A stretch of 64,000 bases of DNA from Lewinella sp. W8 (GTDB taxonomy: Bacteria > Bacteroidota > Bacteroidia > Chitinophagales > Saprospiraceae). The notes under the pieces are model-generated. The model made no database searches, was not told the DNA's origin, and was given only the letters and a program-made list of their open reading frames with translations. The translations under genes and the position numbers were made by a program. The DNA lies in the NCBI RefSeq assembly GCF_004375085.3, contig NZ_SNAQ03000008.1, positions 67,531 to 131,530 on the forward strand. The letters are read 5' to 3'. Each line of letters starts with the position of its first letter. The stretch's first letter is position 1. Shown here one piece after another: positions 53,874 through 63,614 of the stretch.

Positions 53874-56522
53874 ATGCGCACCGGCAAAGAAAAGTCTGTC
53901 GATATTCTCCCCTATAAGTTCAAGGAACTTAAGGTCTATAACTCTACGGAATACCTGTGGGAGAACGTAAAGAAGTATCGGCAGGTATTTGACCGGTTCG
54001 AGACCGCGTACATATACACGGAACTATCTCTTTACAACAAACACTTTGACGTTGAAGACTGGTCCCTGCGGGTTGACCTGAAGTGTTTCAGCATCGAGGA
54101 TCAGAAGCAGCGGGAAATCTGCAGTCTGACCATCGAAAAGGAGGTCAGCAAGTTTGACCACATCATCTATTTGCGGGAGGGTTGGGGCAACCAGAAACGC
54201 GGAACCTTCTGGAAAAAGGGAACCTATTTCTGGGAAGCCTACATTGACGGAAAGAAGATTGGTAGCAAGTATTTCTACATCATCGAACCGGCCGACCGTC
54301 CCGCCGACGAAGACCGCTGGGATGACGAGGAAGAATCCAATAAGTACCTGGACATTCAATCCATCCGTCTCTACGAAGGCCCCTACGATGACGTTTCCGA
54401 AGATGATCGGGTTTACCTGAAATCATTTTCCGTAAAGGAGACCCGCTACATCTACCTGGAATTGACCTTCCAGAACCTCCAACCGGGTTCTGACTGGCAC
54501 ATGGAGTTATTCACCAAATTCCATAACCAAAGTCGGGAATTAAAGGGGCAGGTGATTCGCTTGCAACAGGTAAAATCCGGTCAGGACATTTTCAAGATTA
54601 CGGCCGGCTGGGGAGCCGCCAATCCCAACCTTTGGCGGGAGGACAAGTATACGGCCGACATTATCTTCCTCGACAAGCTGATTGCCAGCGTTCCCTTTGA
54701 AGTCACCTCGGAGGCCGCCGTCGGGTTCCCGGCGGTTTACCTGCCGGGCAAGGACACACCGCTCGTACTCGCTCCGGATACGGAAGACACCGAGAGCTTC
54801 GAACACATCATGGGCAAACTCGACGCCCTCATCGGCCTGCACCAGGTCAAACAACAGATCCGGGAACACGCCGTCTACATCCGCTTCCTGCAGTTGCGTC
54901 AGCAGCGGGGATTTGAGATGGATAAGGGAATCGACGTTCACGCAGTCTTCAGTGGCAACCCCGGAACGGGAAAAACGACCGTGGCCCGAATGATGGGCAA
55001 GTTGTACAAAAAGATGGGATTGCTCAGTAGCGGGCATACCGTGGTGGCAGACCGGGTGGACCTCGTGGGAGAATACATTGGTCAGACGGCACCAAAAACC
55101 CGTGAAGTAATCGAAAGAGCGCGTGGCGGAGTCTTGTTTATCGACGAAGCTTACGCCCTGGCCCGAAGTAATGACGACGGAAAGGATTTTGGCCGTGAGG
55201 TCATCGAAATTCTGGTGAAGGAAATGTCTAACGGGCCAGGCGACCTGGCCGTCATAGTAGCCGGGTACCCCGAGGAGATGAAACGTTTCCTGGACAGTAA
55301 CACCGGACTCAAGTCGCGCTTCAAGCACCATTACGACTTCAATGATTTCCTCCCCCAGGAGCTGAGCACCATCGCGGATTACGCCAGTGAACAGCTTGGG
55401 GTACGCCTTACGCTGGCGGCCAAAGCCCGCCTGGACGAGATGATCGTTAAGGCCTTCCGGTCCCGTGACCGCACCTTCGGTAACGCACGATACATCCACG
55501 ACCTGATCGAAAAGGCCAAGGTTCAGATGGCCCTGCGCCTGATGGAGAACGAGGAAAAGACCGCGCAGCTGAGCGAGGAAGTACTCAGTACCATTGAAGT
55601 GCGGGACGTAGAAAAAATTAAATCCAAATCCCGCCCGGATCGCCCGGCGATCCCCATCAATGACGAATTGCTGGAGGAAGGTATGGCCGAACTGGATGCC
55701 CTGATCGGCATGGACAACATCAAAGCCCAAATTCGGGAGTTGATCAGCCTCGTCCGGTATTACCGACGCATTGACCGGGACGTACTCAATGCCTTCCACC
55801 TGCATACGGTACTGGTCGGCAACCCCGGAACGGGAAAAACGACCGTGGCCCGGATACTGGCAAAACTCTACAACGCCCTAGGGATTCTGGAGCGCGGCCA
55901 CATTGTGGAAACTGACCGCCAGGGACTGGTGGCCGGATACGTCGGTCAAACCGCCGATAAGACTGCCAAGAAAATTGACGAGGCCATCGGAGGGGTGCTG
56001 TTCATTGACGAAGCCTACGCCCTGACCCAAAAATCAAGTCAGCGCGGAGACTTTGGCGACGAGGCCATCCAGACCCTCCTTAAACGGATGGAAGACCGTC
56101 GGGGAGAATTCTTCGTCTGTGTAGCGGGCTACCCGGACAATATGGATACCTTCCTTAAAGCCAACCCCGGGCTGAGCAGCCGCTTTGATAAAATCCTGCG
56201 GTTCGAGGATTACAGCCCAGAACAACTGCTCGCCATCGCCAAAACCATGTTCGATAAGGCGGGGGCATCCCTCACTGCCGCAGCGGAGAAGCATCTGGCC
56301 GACTACCTTTCCTTCCTGCACAAGTACCGGGACAACTATTTCGGCAACGCCCGTTCCGTACGGCAAATCGTTGACGACATCCTACGCCGTCACGATCTCC
56401 GCATGGCGGATAAGGAGGAAAACAAAGCCAACGGTAAGGTATCCCTGCTCAAAGCAGACGTTACCCATCTCAAGCTCAACACCAAGGACCTGAGCATTCA
56501 GCGCAAGCGGATTGGGTTCTAA
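53874..56522 (+). CDS. Tandem CbbX/SpoVK-type AAA+ ATPase with duplicated N-terminal GWG domains
   Basis: 882 residues. N-terminal half: two copies of a beta-rich domain of about 140 residues, recognisable from YIYTELSLYNKHFDVEDWSL / YIYLELTFQNLQPGSDWHM and from the EGWGN and AGWGA motifs at 103-105 and 245-247. Then two AAA+ modules with Walker A GNPGTGKTTVAR at 361 and 649, Walker B VLFIDEAYAL near 422 and 711, pore-loop YIGQTAPKT / YVGQTADKT, Arg fingers SRF, and sensor-2 GNAR. CbbX-type motors remodel or unfold protein partners; the GWG domains probably select the client (inference). ATG at 53874 is preferred over one 12 codons upstream inside the promoter. Confidence 0.9.
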   Translation: MRTGKEKSVDILPYKFKELKVYNSTEYLWENVKKYRQVFDRFETAYIYTELSLYNKHFDVEDWSLRVDLKCFSIEDQKQREICSLTIEKEVSKFDHIIYLREGWGNQKRGTFWKKGTYFWEAYIDGKKIGSKYFYIIEPADRPADEDRWDDEEESNKYLDIQSIRLYEGPYDDVSEDDRVYLKSFSVKETRYIYLELTFQNLQPGSDWHMELFTKFHNQSRELKGQVIRLQQVKSGQDIFKITAGWGAANPNLWREDKYTADIIFLDKLIASVPFEVTSEAAVGFPAVYLPGKDTPLVLAPDTEDTESFEHIMGKLDALIGLHQVKQQIREHAVYIRFLQLRQQRGFEMDKGIDVHAVFSGNPGTGKTTVARMMGKLYKKMGLLSSGHTVVADRVDLVGEYIGQTAPKTREVIERARGGVLFIDEAYALARSNDDGKDFGREVIEILVKEMSNGPGDLAVIVAGYPEEMKRFLDSNTGLKSRFKHHYDFNDFLPQELSTIADYASEQLGVRLTLAAKARLDEMIVKAFRSRDRTFGNARYIHDLIEKAKVQMALRLMENEEKTAQLSEEVLSTIEVRDVEKIKSKSRPDRPAIPINDELLEEGMAELDALIGMDNIKAQIRELISLVRYYRRIDRDVLNAFHLHTVLVGNPGTGKTTVARILAKLYNALGILERGHIVETDRQGLVAGYVGQTADKTAKKIDEAIGGVLFIDEAYALTQKSSQRGDFGDEAIQTLLKRMEDRRGEFFVCVAGYPDNMDTFLKANPGLSSRFDKILRFEDYSPEQLLAIAKTMFDKAGASLTAAAEKHLADYLSFLHKYRDNYFGNARSVRQIVDDILRRHDLRMADKEENKANGKVSLLKADVTHLKLNTKDLSIQRKRIGF

Positions 56523-56575
56523 GTGTTTGACTACGCTTTAGTAATCCGGCCAGCAAACCAAAATCCAGCCTAGCG

Positions 56576-57418
56576 CTAGAATTCTTCAAACAAGCGTGCG
56601 GGCATTTTTTCACTCACGGCAATTTCCGAGAGCTGAAAACGTCCACCCCGATCTGAAGAAATCATCAGTCCGTTGTAGGGCTTGTAGTCGGACCATTCCG
56701 TCTGGATGGCCGGCTCCTGGTCCGCTGCATTACGGTAAAATTCCCAGGTGTTGATCCGGAAGTTGGTTTTATCCACGTAGAGACGGTAGCGGTTTCCGGG
56801 GGTATCTCCTACTTCACTGAAGGTCTGGTCGATCAGGTAACTGGGGCGGTTCATCTTGGGGTCCACTCTGACGTCTCCCGCATATTTGAGGGTTACTCCG
56901 GCGTCTTTAAGCTTAAATTGCTGCACCAGCCAGTAGCTGTCGTTCATCCACATGCTGAAGGCTCGTCCGAGGTAGTAGTCCAGCGAGTCGGGAGTCGTGA
57001 TTTCGTCCCCCAACTTTCGGACTCGCCCGGCCGGTTTATCTCCGCTGTAGTCCAGTAAGTAGACCATATTTTCACTCGGCACTTCAATTCGTACCCGCCG
57101 CTCCTGTTTGTCCCAGTAATGCTTTCTGGCGCCAAAGAAATTCCACTGCAGGTAGCGGCTCTTGTCCCAAACCGCACGCCCACCGTGGTACTTCATAATG
57201 CTGTCCGCAATCGCGACGGCCTTCGGGTCAGATGCCGCCATATTGAAGCCTTCCGCGGCGGGATTCTCCCCGGCTTCCCGTGGCAATTCAAAGGGAGTGA
57301 TCTCCAGCTTTTTTCCCTGCTGGTCCGCCGTAGGCTCTTCGGTAGCCGGGGTGGTATCGCCGCAGGCCACCAGAAAAAAACACACACTAAAGGACAGTAA
57401 ATGGAGTAGACTTCTCAT
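56576..57418 (-). CDS. Lipoprotein of unknown function
   Basis: 280 residues; lipobox FFLVAC-G after MRSLLHLLSFSVCF. An acidic linker (ATEEPTADQQG) precedes a beta-rich domain with WNFFGARKHYWDKQERRVRIEV and YRLYVDKTNFRINTWEFYR, reminiscent of outer-membrane lipoprotein-sorting (LolA/LolB-like or DUF6503-type) folds, in which an incomplete barrel binds lipid. The assignment is by appearance only. ATG at 57418 fits the lipoprotein signal; a longer start at 57442 is open. 300 nt to the right hold no visible gene. Confidence 0.7.
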   Translation of the reverse strand: MRSLLHLLSFSVCFFLVACGDTTPATEEPTADQQGKKLEITPFELPREAGENPAAEGFNMAASDPKAVAIADSIMKYHGGRAVWDKSRYLQWNFFGARKHYWDKQERRVRIEVPSENMVYLLDYSGDKPAGRVRKLGDEITTPDSLDYYLGRAFSMWMNDSYWLVQQFKLKDAGVTLKYAGDVRVDPKMNRPSYLIDQTFSEVGDTPGNRYRLYVDKTNFRINTWEFYRNAADQEPAIQTEWSDYKPYNGLMISSDRGGRFQLSEIAVSEKMPARLFEEF

Positions 57419-57718
57419 AGTATTAAAAGATTTAGTAGTCAACGGTTACGGCCATTTGCGTATGCGGCCCGGAGCGGGAGTTCGTTCTTACGCCCCTGGC
57501 CCGACCAGAAAACCTTGCACCTGCCTCCGGCCAAATTAATGGTATCACCTAGGGCCATGCGCTACCGTAAACATATCAACTTATTCGTTCTCCCCTGCGG
57601 CACCTCTAAACATGCTACTAAGAGCGCGCAAGGAATTCTGGCCTTCAAACACTCAGCGGGTAAAGCAGTTTGCTCTCCCGCCCTGTTTTCGGGACAATCG
57701 GGGCGCAGAATCCGTAGT

Positions 57719-58813
57719 TTACCGCAGAAACATCAACTTTACCGTCACCGGTTGGTGATCACTATAGGTAAATCCGTTGTCAATCCCCCTGGCCTCCATA
57801 ATTCGTAGGTTGGGGCTCACCAGGAAGAAATCAATCAGGGACAGGCGATTGGTGTGGCCGTCAAAGGGCTTGTCGGACTCCCGGACGGTAGCCGTGCCCG
57901 GATCGTAGGCCCACTTCCATCCCGGGGGCATAAAATCGTGGGCGATCGCCTTCGGCAACTCTACCGATTGTACGGTGGGATTGAGGGAAAACCAGTTAAA
58001 GCCAGGGGGCAACTGGTTCCAGTCTCCGCCCACTACGACATATGCACCCGCTTCGTAATCCTTCAGCACGAGTTCGCGGACCTTATCCATTTGCTGTCGC
58101 CGGATATTGCCTCCCTTATCGTAGGCCGAAAGGTGCACATTGTACACCACCAGGTCCTTGCCCCAGGCAGTGGAGAATACTTGCCGGAGCGCGCAACGGT
58201 CCAGTTGAAACAGCTTCGTTGGCCACGGGAATTCTCCCGGCAACTGAATTCTTTCGGCTAGTTTGGTTCGATAGCGGGCCAGCGAAATCAGGCCGCCGTG
58301 TACGTATCCATAGTGGTCCCAGGGCTGAAAAATGGGCAGCGGAACGCGTTGGCTCTGAAAGTTTGGTGCGTAATGCGCCTCATAGGCTGGCTTGGCGTCG
58401 ATGGCCGCGGCCAGTTGATTTGTGTAGTGACTTCTCCTCGCCGCCGTATCTACCTCCTGGTACAAATACAGATCACTGGGAATGGCCGTCAGTACCCCGG
58501 TTTGACCGGCAACGTTGGCTTCAACTCTTTCCCGTGACATGCGCACGGTTCCCAATTCGGTCCAGAAAAAGTCTCCCTTATTGTAGAAAAAAAAGTCTTC
58601 GGCTCCGATGCCACCGTAGCCCACGTTCCAACTCAGGAGGCTTACCACACTATCCTGAATAAGCTCGGGTGCCGTCGTTGATTCGTGCACCGGGCTCAGT
58701 TCTTCGGTACCGGTAGGCTGCCAGTCGGTGAAGGTTCCGTAAAGTAGAATGATGAGCACGTAGCCCACGAGGGCCAGCAAGCTCCACTTGAGCATTTTCC
58801 AGAATCGTTCCAT
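57719..58813 (-). CDS. Membrane-anchored endonuclease/exonuclease/phosphatase family protein
   Basis: 364 residues: N-terminal membrane helix (LKWSLLALVGYVLIILLYG) then an EEP domain with SLLSWNVGYGG, YLYQEVD, YNVHLSAYDKGG, VVVGGDWNQLPPG and IDNGFTYSDHQPVTVKL, which supply the metal and catalytic Asn, Glu, Asp, His residues. Membrane-anchored EEP proteins often act on phosphodiesters or lipids outside the cytoplasm; substrate unknown. The start at 58813 gives MERFWKMLKW. Confidence 0.88.
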   Translation of the reverse strand: MERFWKMLKWSLLALVGYVLIILLYGTFTDWQPTGTEELSPVHESTTAPELIQDSVVSLLSWNVGYGGIGAEDFFFYNKGDFFWTELGTVRMSRERVEANVAGQTGVLTAIPSDLYLYQEVDTAARRSHYTNQLAAAIDAKPAYEAHYAPNFQSQRVPLPIFQPWDHYGYVHGGLISLARYRTKLAERIQLPGEFPWPTKLFQLDRCALRQVFSTAWGKDLVVYNVHLSAYDKGGNIRRQQMDKVRELVLKDYEAGAYVVVGGDWNQLPPGFNWFSLNPTVQSVELPKAIAHDFMPPGWKWAYDPGTATVRESDKPFDGHTNRLSLIDFFLVSPNLRIMEARGIDNGFTYSDHQPVTVKLMFLR

Positions 58814-58863
58814 GCCGCAAAGGTAAAGCGGCCGGAGCAGCAAGGCCCATTTCCCGACCAGGT

Positions 58864-60084
58864 TTACTTGACGGGAAGTTCCCGGGAAATCAGTTTATGG
58901 TAGCGTTCCAGAAGGTTGGCCGCCAAAGTGCGACGGTCGTAGTGACGATAGAAACGGGCCGTGGCGTTGCGGCCGATGCGCTCCAGCTTACGACCCCGGC
59001 GATAACAGTCTTCGAGGGCCGCCACAAACTGTGCGGGCGTATCGGCCACGAAGAGATCACGGCGGTGCTTGGCGTTGATGCCCTCCAGTCCAATGGAGGT
59101 ACTGATGACTACCCGCCCCAGAGACATGGCCTCCAGAATTTTGGCCCGCATTCCGCCCCCACTCAGGAGGGGCACAATGCTGATGCTGTGCTCGGAAACG
59201 AAATCACAACTGCTTTCCACTTCGCCGTGTACCACGACGTTCTTCATCGCCAGCTGATGAAAATAGGCGGGCATATTCCGCCCGGCAATGTGAAATTCCA
59301 GCTCCGGGAACCGCCGGTGGATGTCGGGCCAAACGTCGTTCAGGAACCATTGCAGTCCTTCGAGGTTGGGCATCCAGTCCAGGGAGCCGATAAAGTGCAG
59401 GCTCAGGGGCCTGCGGTAGCTTTCGTAATGGGCTTCCCCACAAACGGCGTCAAGACCGATCGGGAGTACGTAGTGGCTTCCCCGGTAGCCCATGGCCAGG
59501 AATCGATCACGATCACGTTTGGTGATCGGGAGCAGCAAATCGTACTGGTTCAGCTGTTGCTGCTCGTAATCCTTGAGCTGAGCCGTCAGGTGACGCAGGT
59601 ACCAGCGCTTAGGTCCCCATTTGACGTTCACGCTGTAACGCTCCCAAATTTCGTGTTCCACGTTGTGCGATCGCATCACCACGGCAGCCTCGCTGTACCG
59701 CCGGATCGTAGCGATGTAGGGCGACAGGTAGAGCGTTTCCAGCTGAATGACGTCAAAGGTGCACTCCCGCAGCCAGCTGGCCAGCAACTGGTGCACGTTT
59801 TCCTGATCGAAGCGGCTGATGTGGTAAGACGTTCCCGTAACCAGGTTTTTCAGGGCGTCCAGTGCCGAAAGGTCATTGTTGACCTGTACCGTCCTGACTT
59901 CCTGGTAGTGCCCCATTTCTTCCGGCAACTCCGTACCCGAGAAAAAATGCTTGCTGGTATTCATGGCCAGCAGGCTTACCTCACACCCCAGCTCGGCCAG
60001 GCTCTTACTCAAACCGTGGATGGCCTGACTTTCGCCATCTTTAAGTGGATAGGGGAATTTTTTACTGAGTATTAAAACTTTCAT
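58864..60084 (-). CDS. Glycosyltransferase family 4 (GT-B fold)
   Basis: 406 residues. Starts MKVLILSKKFPYPLKDGESQ, the classic GT4 opening with a glycine-rich donor-side loop; LHFIGSLDWMPNLEGLQWF and SISIVPLLSGGGMRAKILEAMS with the EX7E-type acidic residue in the nucleotide-sugar domain. Probably adds a sugar during glycan or glycolipid assembly. The longer frame to 60153 adds a leader without family features. Confidence 0.9.
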   Translation of the reverse strand: MKVLILSKKFPYPLKDGESQAIHGLSKSLAELGCEVSLLAMNTSKHFFSGTELPEEMGHYQEVRTVQVNNDLSALDALKNLVTGTSYHISRFDQENVHQLLASWLRECTFDVIQLETLYLSPYIATIRRYSEAAVVMRSHNVEHEIWERYSVNVKWGPKRWYLRHLTAQLKDYEQQQLNQYDLLLPITKRDRDRFLAMGYRGSHYVLPIGLDAVCGEAHYESYRRPLSLHFIGSLDWMPNLEGLQWFLNDVWPDIHRRFPELEFHIAGRNMPAYFHQLAMKNVVVHGEVESSCDFVSEHSISIVPLLSGGGMRAKILEAMSLGRVVISTSIGLEGINAKHRRDLFVADTPAQFVAALEDCYRRGRKLERIGRNATARFYRHYDRRTLAANLLERYHKLISRELPVK

Positions 60085-60255
60085 AGTGGAGGTTGGTCGG
60101 GCGATAACGTCTGGTTTGAGGTGGTTCTTATGATCTTGATACCCTCGGGACACAAAGTGTTGCTCTTTCGGCGAGAATTAACCTGCGATTAACCTAATGT
60201 CCGTCACCCGACGATTGTGATTGGAAGACCGCCCTGACGTGCCTGAAATAGGAAA

Positions 60256-60287
60256 CCGGAAGCCGTAGGATGGTACGACTTCCGGTC
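60256..60287 (-). terminator. Hairpin after the M1 peptidase gene
   Basis: ACCGGAAGCCGTA / TACGACTTCCGGT with one mismatch and a loop of 6, 32 bp beyond the aminopeptidase stop. On the minus strand it is followed by TTTCC, so a terminator for that gene is likely. Confidence 0.7.
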
Positions 60288-60318
60288 TTCTCGTCCCGCA
60301 AACGGGCCAGTTAGGGGC

Positions 60319-62154
60319 TTACTCTTCCCCCCAGCTATTGTTTTCCACGTCGTCCTCAAACATCCGTCCACGTGGGTTGATTTGTACGGATTGTACGCTA
60401 CCCAGGTTGTGCTGAACGCGGAAGCGGTAGGTGGGGTGCGTCCAGGGCCAGTCTTCCAGCACGTTCCAGTTGCTGGCGTAGTCCGGCTGCGCCTTGGTGG
60501 CCCGGAGAATCCGCGGAGCCGTGTAGTACCAGTGCTCGCTGCCATCGGTGAGGGTAACGAGAATTTCCAGCGGCATCGGCATCCGGCCGACTTTTTCCAG
60601 GGTAATCTCGGTGGCATCTCCCGCGGCTTCGACGGTTTTCACGGCGTAGTCGGCGTAATCCGTTCCGTGCACCCAGTACTCCTTATACCAGTCCAGTTCC
60701 ATGCCCGATTCCTTCTCGGCAATGCGGATGAAATCGTTGGGGTTGGGGTGCTTGAACTTCCAGTCATTGAAGTACCGGAGCAGGGTTCGCTGGTGGGCTT
60801 CTTCGCCGATGATGTAGCGCAATTGCTCCTGAAAGACGTTGCCGTTCACGTAGGCCGCCACACTGTAGGCGGCATTCGTTGCGAAGTGGTCCGCGTGAAT
60901 GGTCAGTGGCTCCACCAGGTCACTCTGGCGGAAGCCCCGCAGACTGGCAAAGGTGCGGGCGTGGGGGTTTTCTACTGCTTCCCCGGGAATCAGCCCCTGC
61001 TTGCGCAGGTGATTCATCACCTCACTGCTCGCCCAGCTCGTGAACCCTTCGTCCATCCAGGCGTAGAGGCTTTCGTTGGTCCCCATAATCATCTGGTACC
61101 AGCTGTGCATCAGTTCGTGGACCGACACGCCCACCAGGCTGGTAAAGGAACGCTCGCCGGTGATCAGGGTAGCCATGGGGTACTCCATGCCACCATCCCC
61201 CCCCTGCACGAAGCTGTACTGCTCGTAGGGGTAGTGACCGTAGTGTTCATTGATGTAGCTGAACGCCTCATCCATCACCCGGGGCAGGTTCTCCCAGTTT
61301 TCCGTCGTTCGCTCTCCCGGCTGAAAGAAGAAATGCATCGTCATTCCGTCTTCCCTTTCTTTCGTGAGGTGTCGGTAGTCCGGGTCAGCGCCCCACATGA
61401 AATCGTGAACGTTAGGCGCCTTGAAGTGGTAGGTGATTTTCTTCTTGCGCTTTTTGGGTTCGGGAGCATAGCCGTAACCGATTTCTTCGGGGTTCTGCAG
61501 GTATCCCGTTCCGCCGACGACGTAGTCCCGATCGATGGTAATCTTCACGTCAAAGTCTCCCCAAACACCGTGAAATTCGCGGCCTACGTAGGGGTTGGCG
61601 TGCCAACCCTGGTAATCATATTCCGCCATTTTGGGATACCACTGGGCCATGCTGTATTCAATCCCTTCGGCATTGTCCCGGCCGGAGCGGCGGATCTGCA
61701 GGGGTACCTGAGCATCCCATTCCATGTCAAACTGGACGGAGGTTCCCGGTAAGATGGGTTGATTCAACGCTACTTCGAGGATGGTACCCACCGTCTCGTA
61801 CTGTACGGCGGCTCCGTTCTGGCTTAGCTTTTTCACCTTGATGTAGCCGATCTCGTCTTCCGCCAGTAGGCTGATCCGATCCGCGACCCGGCCATCCGCA
61901 TCGGGAAGGTTAAGGTTGCGGACGTCCATCATACTCCCGGGTTGGAAGGCATTGAAGTAAAGGTGGTAAAACACCTTGTCCAGGGTATCCGGAGAATTGT
62001 TGTAGTAGGTCAGCTGCTGCGTACCGGCATACTGATTTTTTTTGACGTCTACGTCAATGTTCATTTGGTATTCCGCACGTTGTTGCCAACGATCGGGTTG
62101 TGCGGCCAACGAAACAGTGAGGGAACATAGCAGTAATAAAAAAGCTAATCGCAT
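60319..62154 (-). CDS. Secreted M1 family metallopeptidase
   Basis: 611 residues with signal peptide (RLAFLLLLCSLTVSLAAQ). Zinc motif HELMHSW plus downstream Glu in WMDEGFTSWASSE (the HExxH-18-E arrangement); GGMEYPM is the exopeptidase (GAMEN-like) loop. An aminopeptidase acting outside the cytoplasm. A C-terminal beta domain (EITLEKVGRMPMPLEILVTL) follows the helical region. ATG at 62154 is used; another lies two codons upstream. Confidence 0.93.
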   Translation of the reverse strand: MRLAFLLLLCSLTVSLAAQPDRWQQRAEYQMNIDVDVKKNQYAGTQQLTYYNNSPDTLDKVFYHLYFNAFQPGSMMDVRNLNLPDADGRVADRISLLAEDEIGYIKVKKLSQNGAAVQYETVGTILEVALNQPILPGTSVQFDMEWDAQVPLQIRRSGRDNAEGIEYSMAQWYPKMAEYDYQGWHANPYVGREFHGVWGDFDVKITIDRDYVVGGTGYLQNPEEIGYGYAPEPKKRKKKITYHFKAPNVHDFMWGADPDYRHLTKEREDGMTMHFFFQPGERTTENWENLPRVMDEAFSYINEHYGHYPYEQYSFVQGGDGGMEYPMATLITGERSFTSLVGVSVHELMHSWYQMIMGTNESLYAWMDEGFTSWASSEVMNHLRKQGLIPGEAVENPHARTFASLRGFRQSDLVEPLTIHADHFATNAAYSVAAYVNGNVFQEQLRYIIGEEAHQRTLLRYFNDWKFKHPNPNDFIRIAEKESGMELDWYKEYWVHGTDYADYAVKTVEAAGDATEITLEKVGRMPMPLEILVTLTDGSEHWYYTAPRILRATKAQPDYASNWNVLEDWPWTHPTYRFRVQHNLGSVQSVQINPRGRMFEDDVENNSWGEE

Positions 62155-62339
62155 AATCAAGAGTGGTTAGGTAGAAGCGGTAAACGGTTTGGGGTTGGAA
62201 AAACCAGGTCGGCTATTGCTCTTGTCCTCCGGGAGATAGAGGGGTCTTCCCGGGAAGCCAGGCCTAAACTTAGGACAAACTTTCCATACGGATCGTTCAA
62301 GAAGCCGGGCCTAGTGAGCAGAAATTTGCTGCTGGTGGG

Positions 62340-63422
62340 CTACTGAGCTCCCTCCGCCTGGCTGCCGGCAATCTGATTAATGATCTGCCAGGCGGTAGGA
62401 ATATGCTCCTCGGTCCGCTCGGCGGAGAAGGCCAGCCCAATCCGGTCGGGAATACCGTAGAGGTACTCGTTGGCCTCCGAGAAGGTCTCGCAGGGGAATT
62501 CGAACCAGGCATTGGACATGACCTGCTGGTTGGCCGGTTCGTACAGGAAGTTGATGAAGGTCATGGCCATGTTCCGGTTGGGAGCATTGGCGGTCATCGT
62601 CACGCAGGTCATGTTGAAGAAGTTGACGCCCCCGGATTCCGTTTGGGGAAACCGTACCCGCCAGGCACCCGCGGCTTCGTAGTGCACCGGGTTCCCGTTG
62701 AGGAACCAACGCACGGCGTTGCCGGAGCTGACGAAGGCAATGTCCAACTCACCGGCCAGAAGCCGCTCCATCTGATCATAATCCGATCCTCCGGGAAAAC
62801 CGGCGGAACGCTCATACATTACCTTGGCCCACAGGGACGCCGCATCCGGATTCACCGCGGAATAGAGCGAGGAAACGATTCCCGCGAATCCGGAACTGTC
62901 CGGGTGGGCCATCCCGAGCCGGATGCCCCGCAGGGGAAGGGAGGCGATCCCCCGGTAGGACCCCGCCTCCTCGAAAGTGACGGCGTTGGGGTTATACACG
63001 GCAGACATGGTCCAGCGGGTCAGGCCCGCGTAGTAGCCTTCGTTGTCCAGGTACCGGTCGGCCACGTCTCCGTTCGTGAATTTATCCACGAAGAAGGGTT
63101 GCAGGGCACCAAACCCCTTCAGGCGGGCGGCATCTTCGATGGAGGGAACGATCACCACGTCGGCGTTCAGGGGTTGACCACTGGCGACCGCCGCCACGAT
63201 TTCGGCCATGGGCTTTACGGTAACGGCCACTTTGGTCCGGTAGCGCTGCTCAAATTTCCGGACGATGTCCGCATCCTGCGCCAGGTGCCGCCAGGTCAAC
63301 AACCGCAGGGCAGGCGGACGATTGTCCGCCTGAGCATCGCTGGAGGCACTTCCGGAGGAATCGCCACAGGCAAAAATGAATAGTATGAGGCCGGCAAAAA
63401 GCAGCCAGGTGATCTTTTTCAT
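62340..63422 (-). CDS. Extracellular solute-binding lipoprotein (iron/thiamine type)
   Basis: 360 residues; lipobox LILFIFAC-G, then a Ser-rich linker. Two-lobed periplasmic binding fold: LRLLTWRHLAQDADIVRKFE, ADVVIVPSIEDAARLKGFG, LRGIRLGMAHPDSSGFAGIV, DIAFVSSGNAVRWF, QTESGGVNFFNMTCVTM. It resembles Fe(3+)-binding proteins of ABC importers, but no permease or ATPase gene lies within view. The start at 63422 fits the lipoprotein signal. Confidence 0.87.
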   Translation of the reverse strand: MKKITWLLFAGLILFIFACGDSSGSASSDAQADNRPPALRLLTWRHLAQDADIVRKFEQRYRTKVAVTVKPMAEIVAAVASGQPLNADVVIVPSIEDAARLKGFGALQPFFVDKFTNGDVADRYLDNEGYYAGLTRWTMSAVYNPNAVTFEEAGSYRGIASLPLRGIRLGMAHPDSSGFAGIVSSLYSAVNPDAASLWAKVMYERSAGFPGGSDYDQMERLLAGELDIAFVSSGNAVRWFLNGNPVHYEAAGAWRVRFPQTESGGVNFFNMTCVTMTANAPNRNMAMTFINFLYEPANQQVMSNAWFEFPCETFSEANEYLYGIPDRIGLAFSAERTEEHIPTAWQIINQIAGSQAEGAQ

Positions 63423-63585
63423 GCTTCGGTATATCTTCATTTGGTGACACAAAGCTAATCGGTTGGCAGGATTTTTGGGCCGTGAGGATTAGCGGGCGCT
63501 GCGCAGCTGACCATCTTCGGTCGTGGAAGTCCCGAAAAGGACAAGCATTTGACGCGAAAGGAAAATCAGGACGCGGCAGATCAAC

Positions 63586-63593
63586 TATATTTG
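63586..63593 (+). promoter_or_regulatory. -7 promoter element of the DUF6580 gene
   Basis: TATATTTG, a full match to TAnnTTTG, 21 nt before the ATG at 63615. The nearest TTTG upstream (63548-63551) is too far for the usual spacing. Confidence 0.55.
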
Positions 63594-63614
63594 TGGCGAA
63601 TTACTTTTGCCCGT

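Noticed and set aside
57419-57718. 300-nt gap between the lipoprotein and EEP genes
   Set aside because: Checked for small ORFs, hairpins and promoters; nothing supportable was found.
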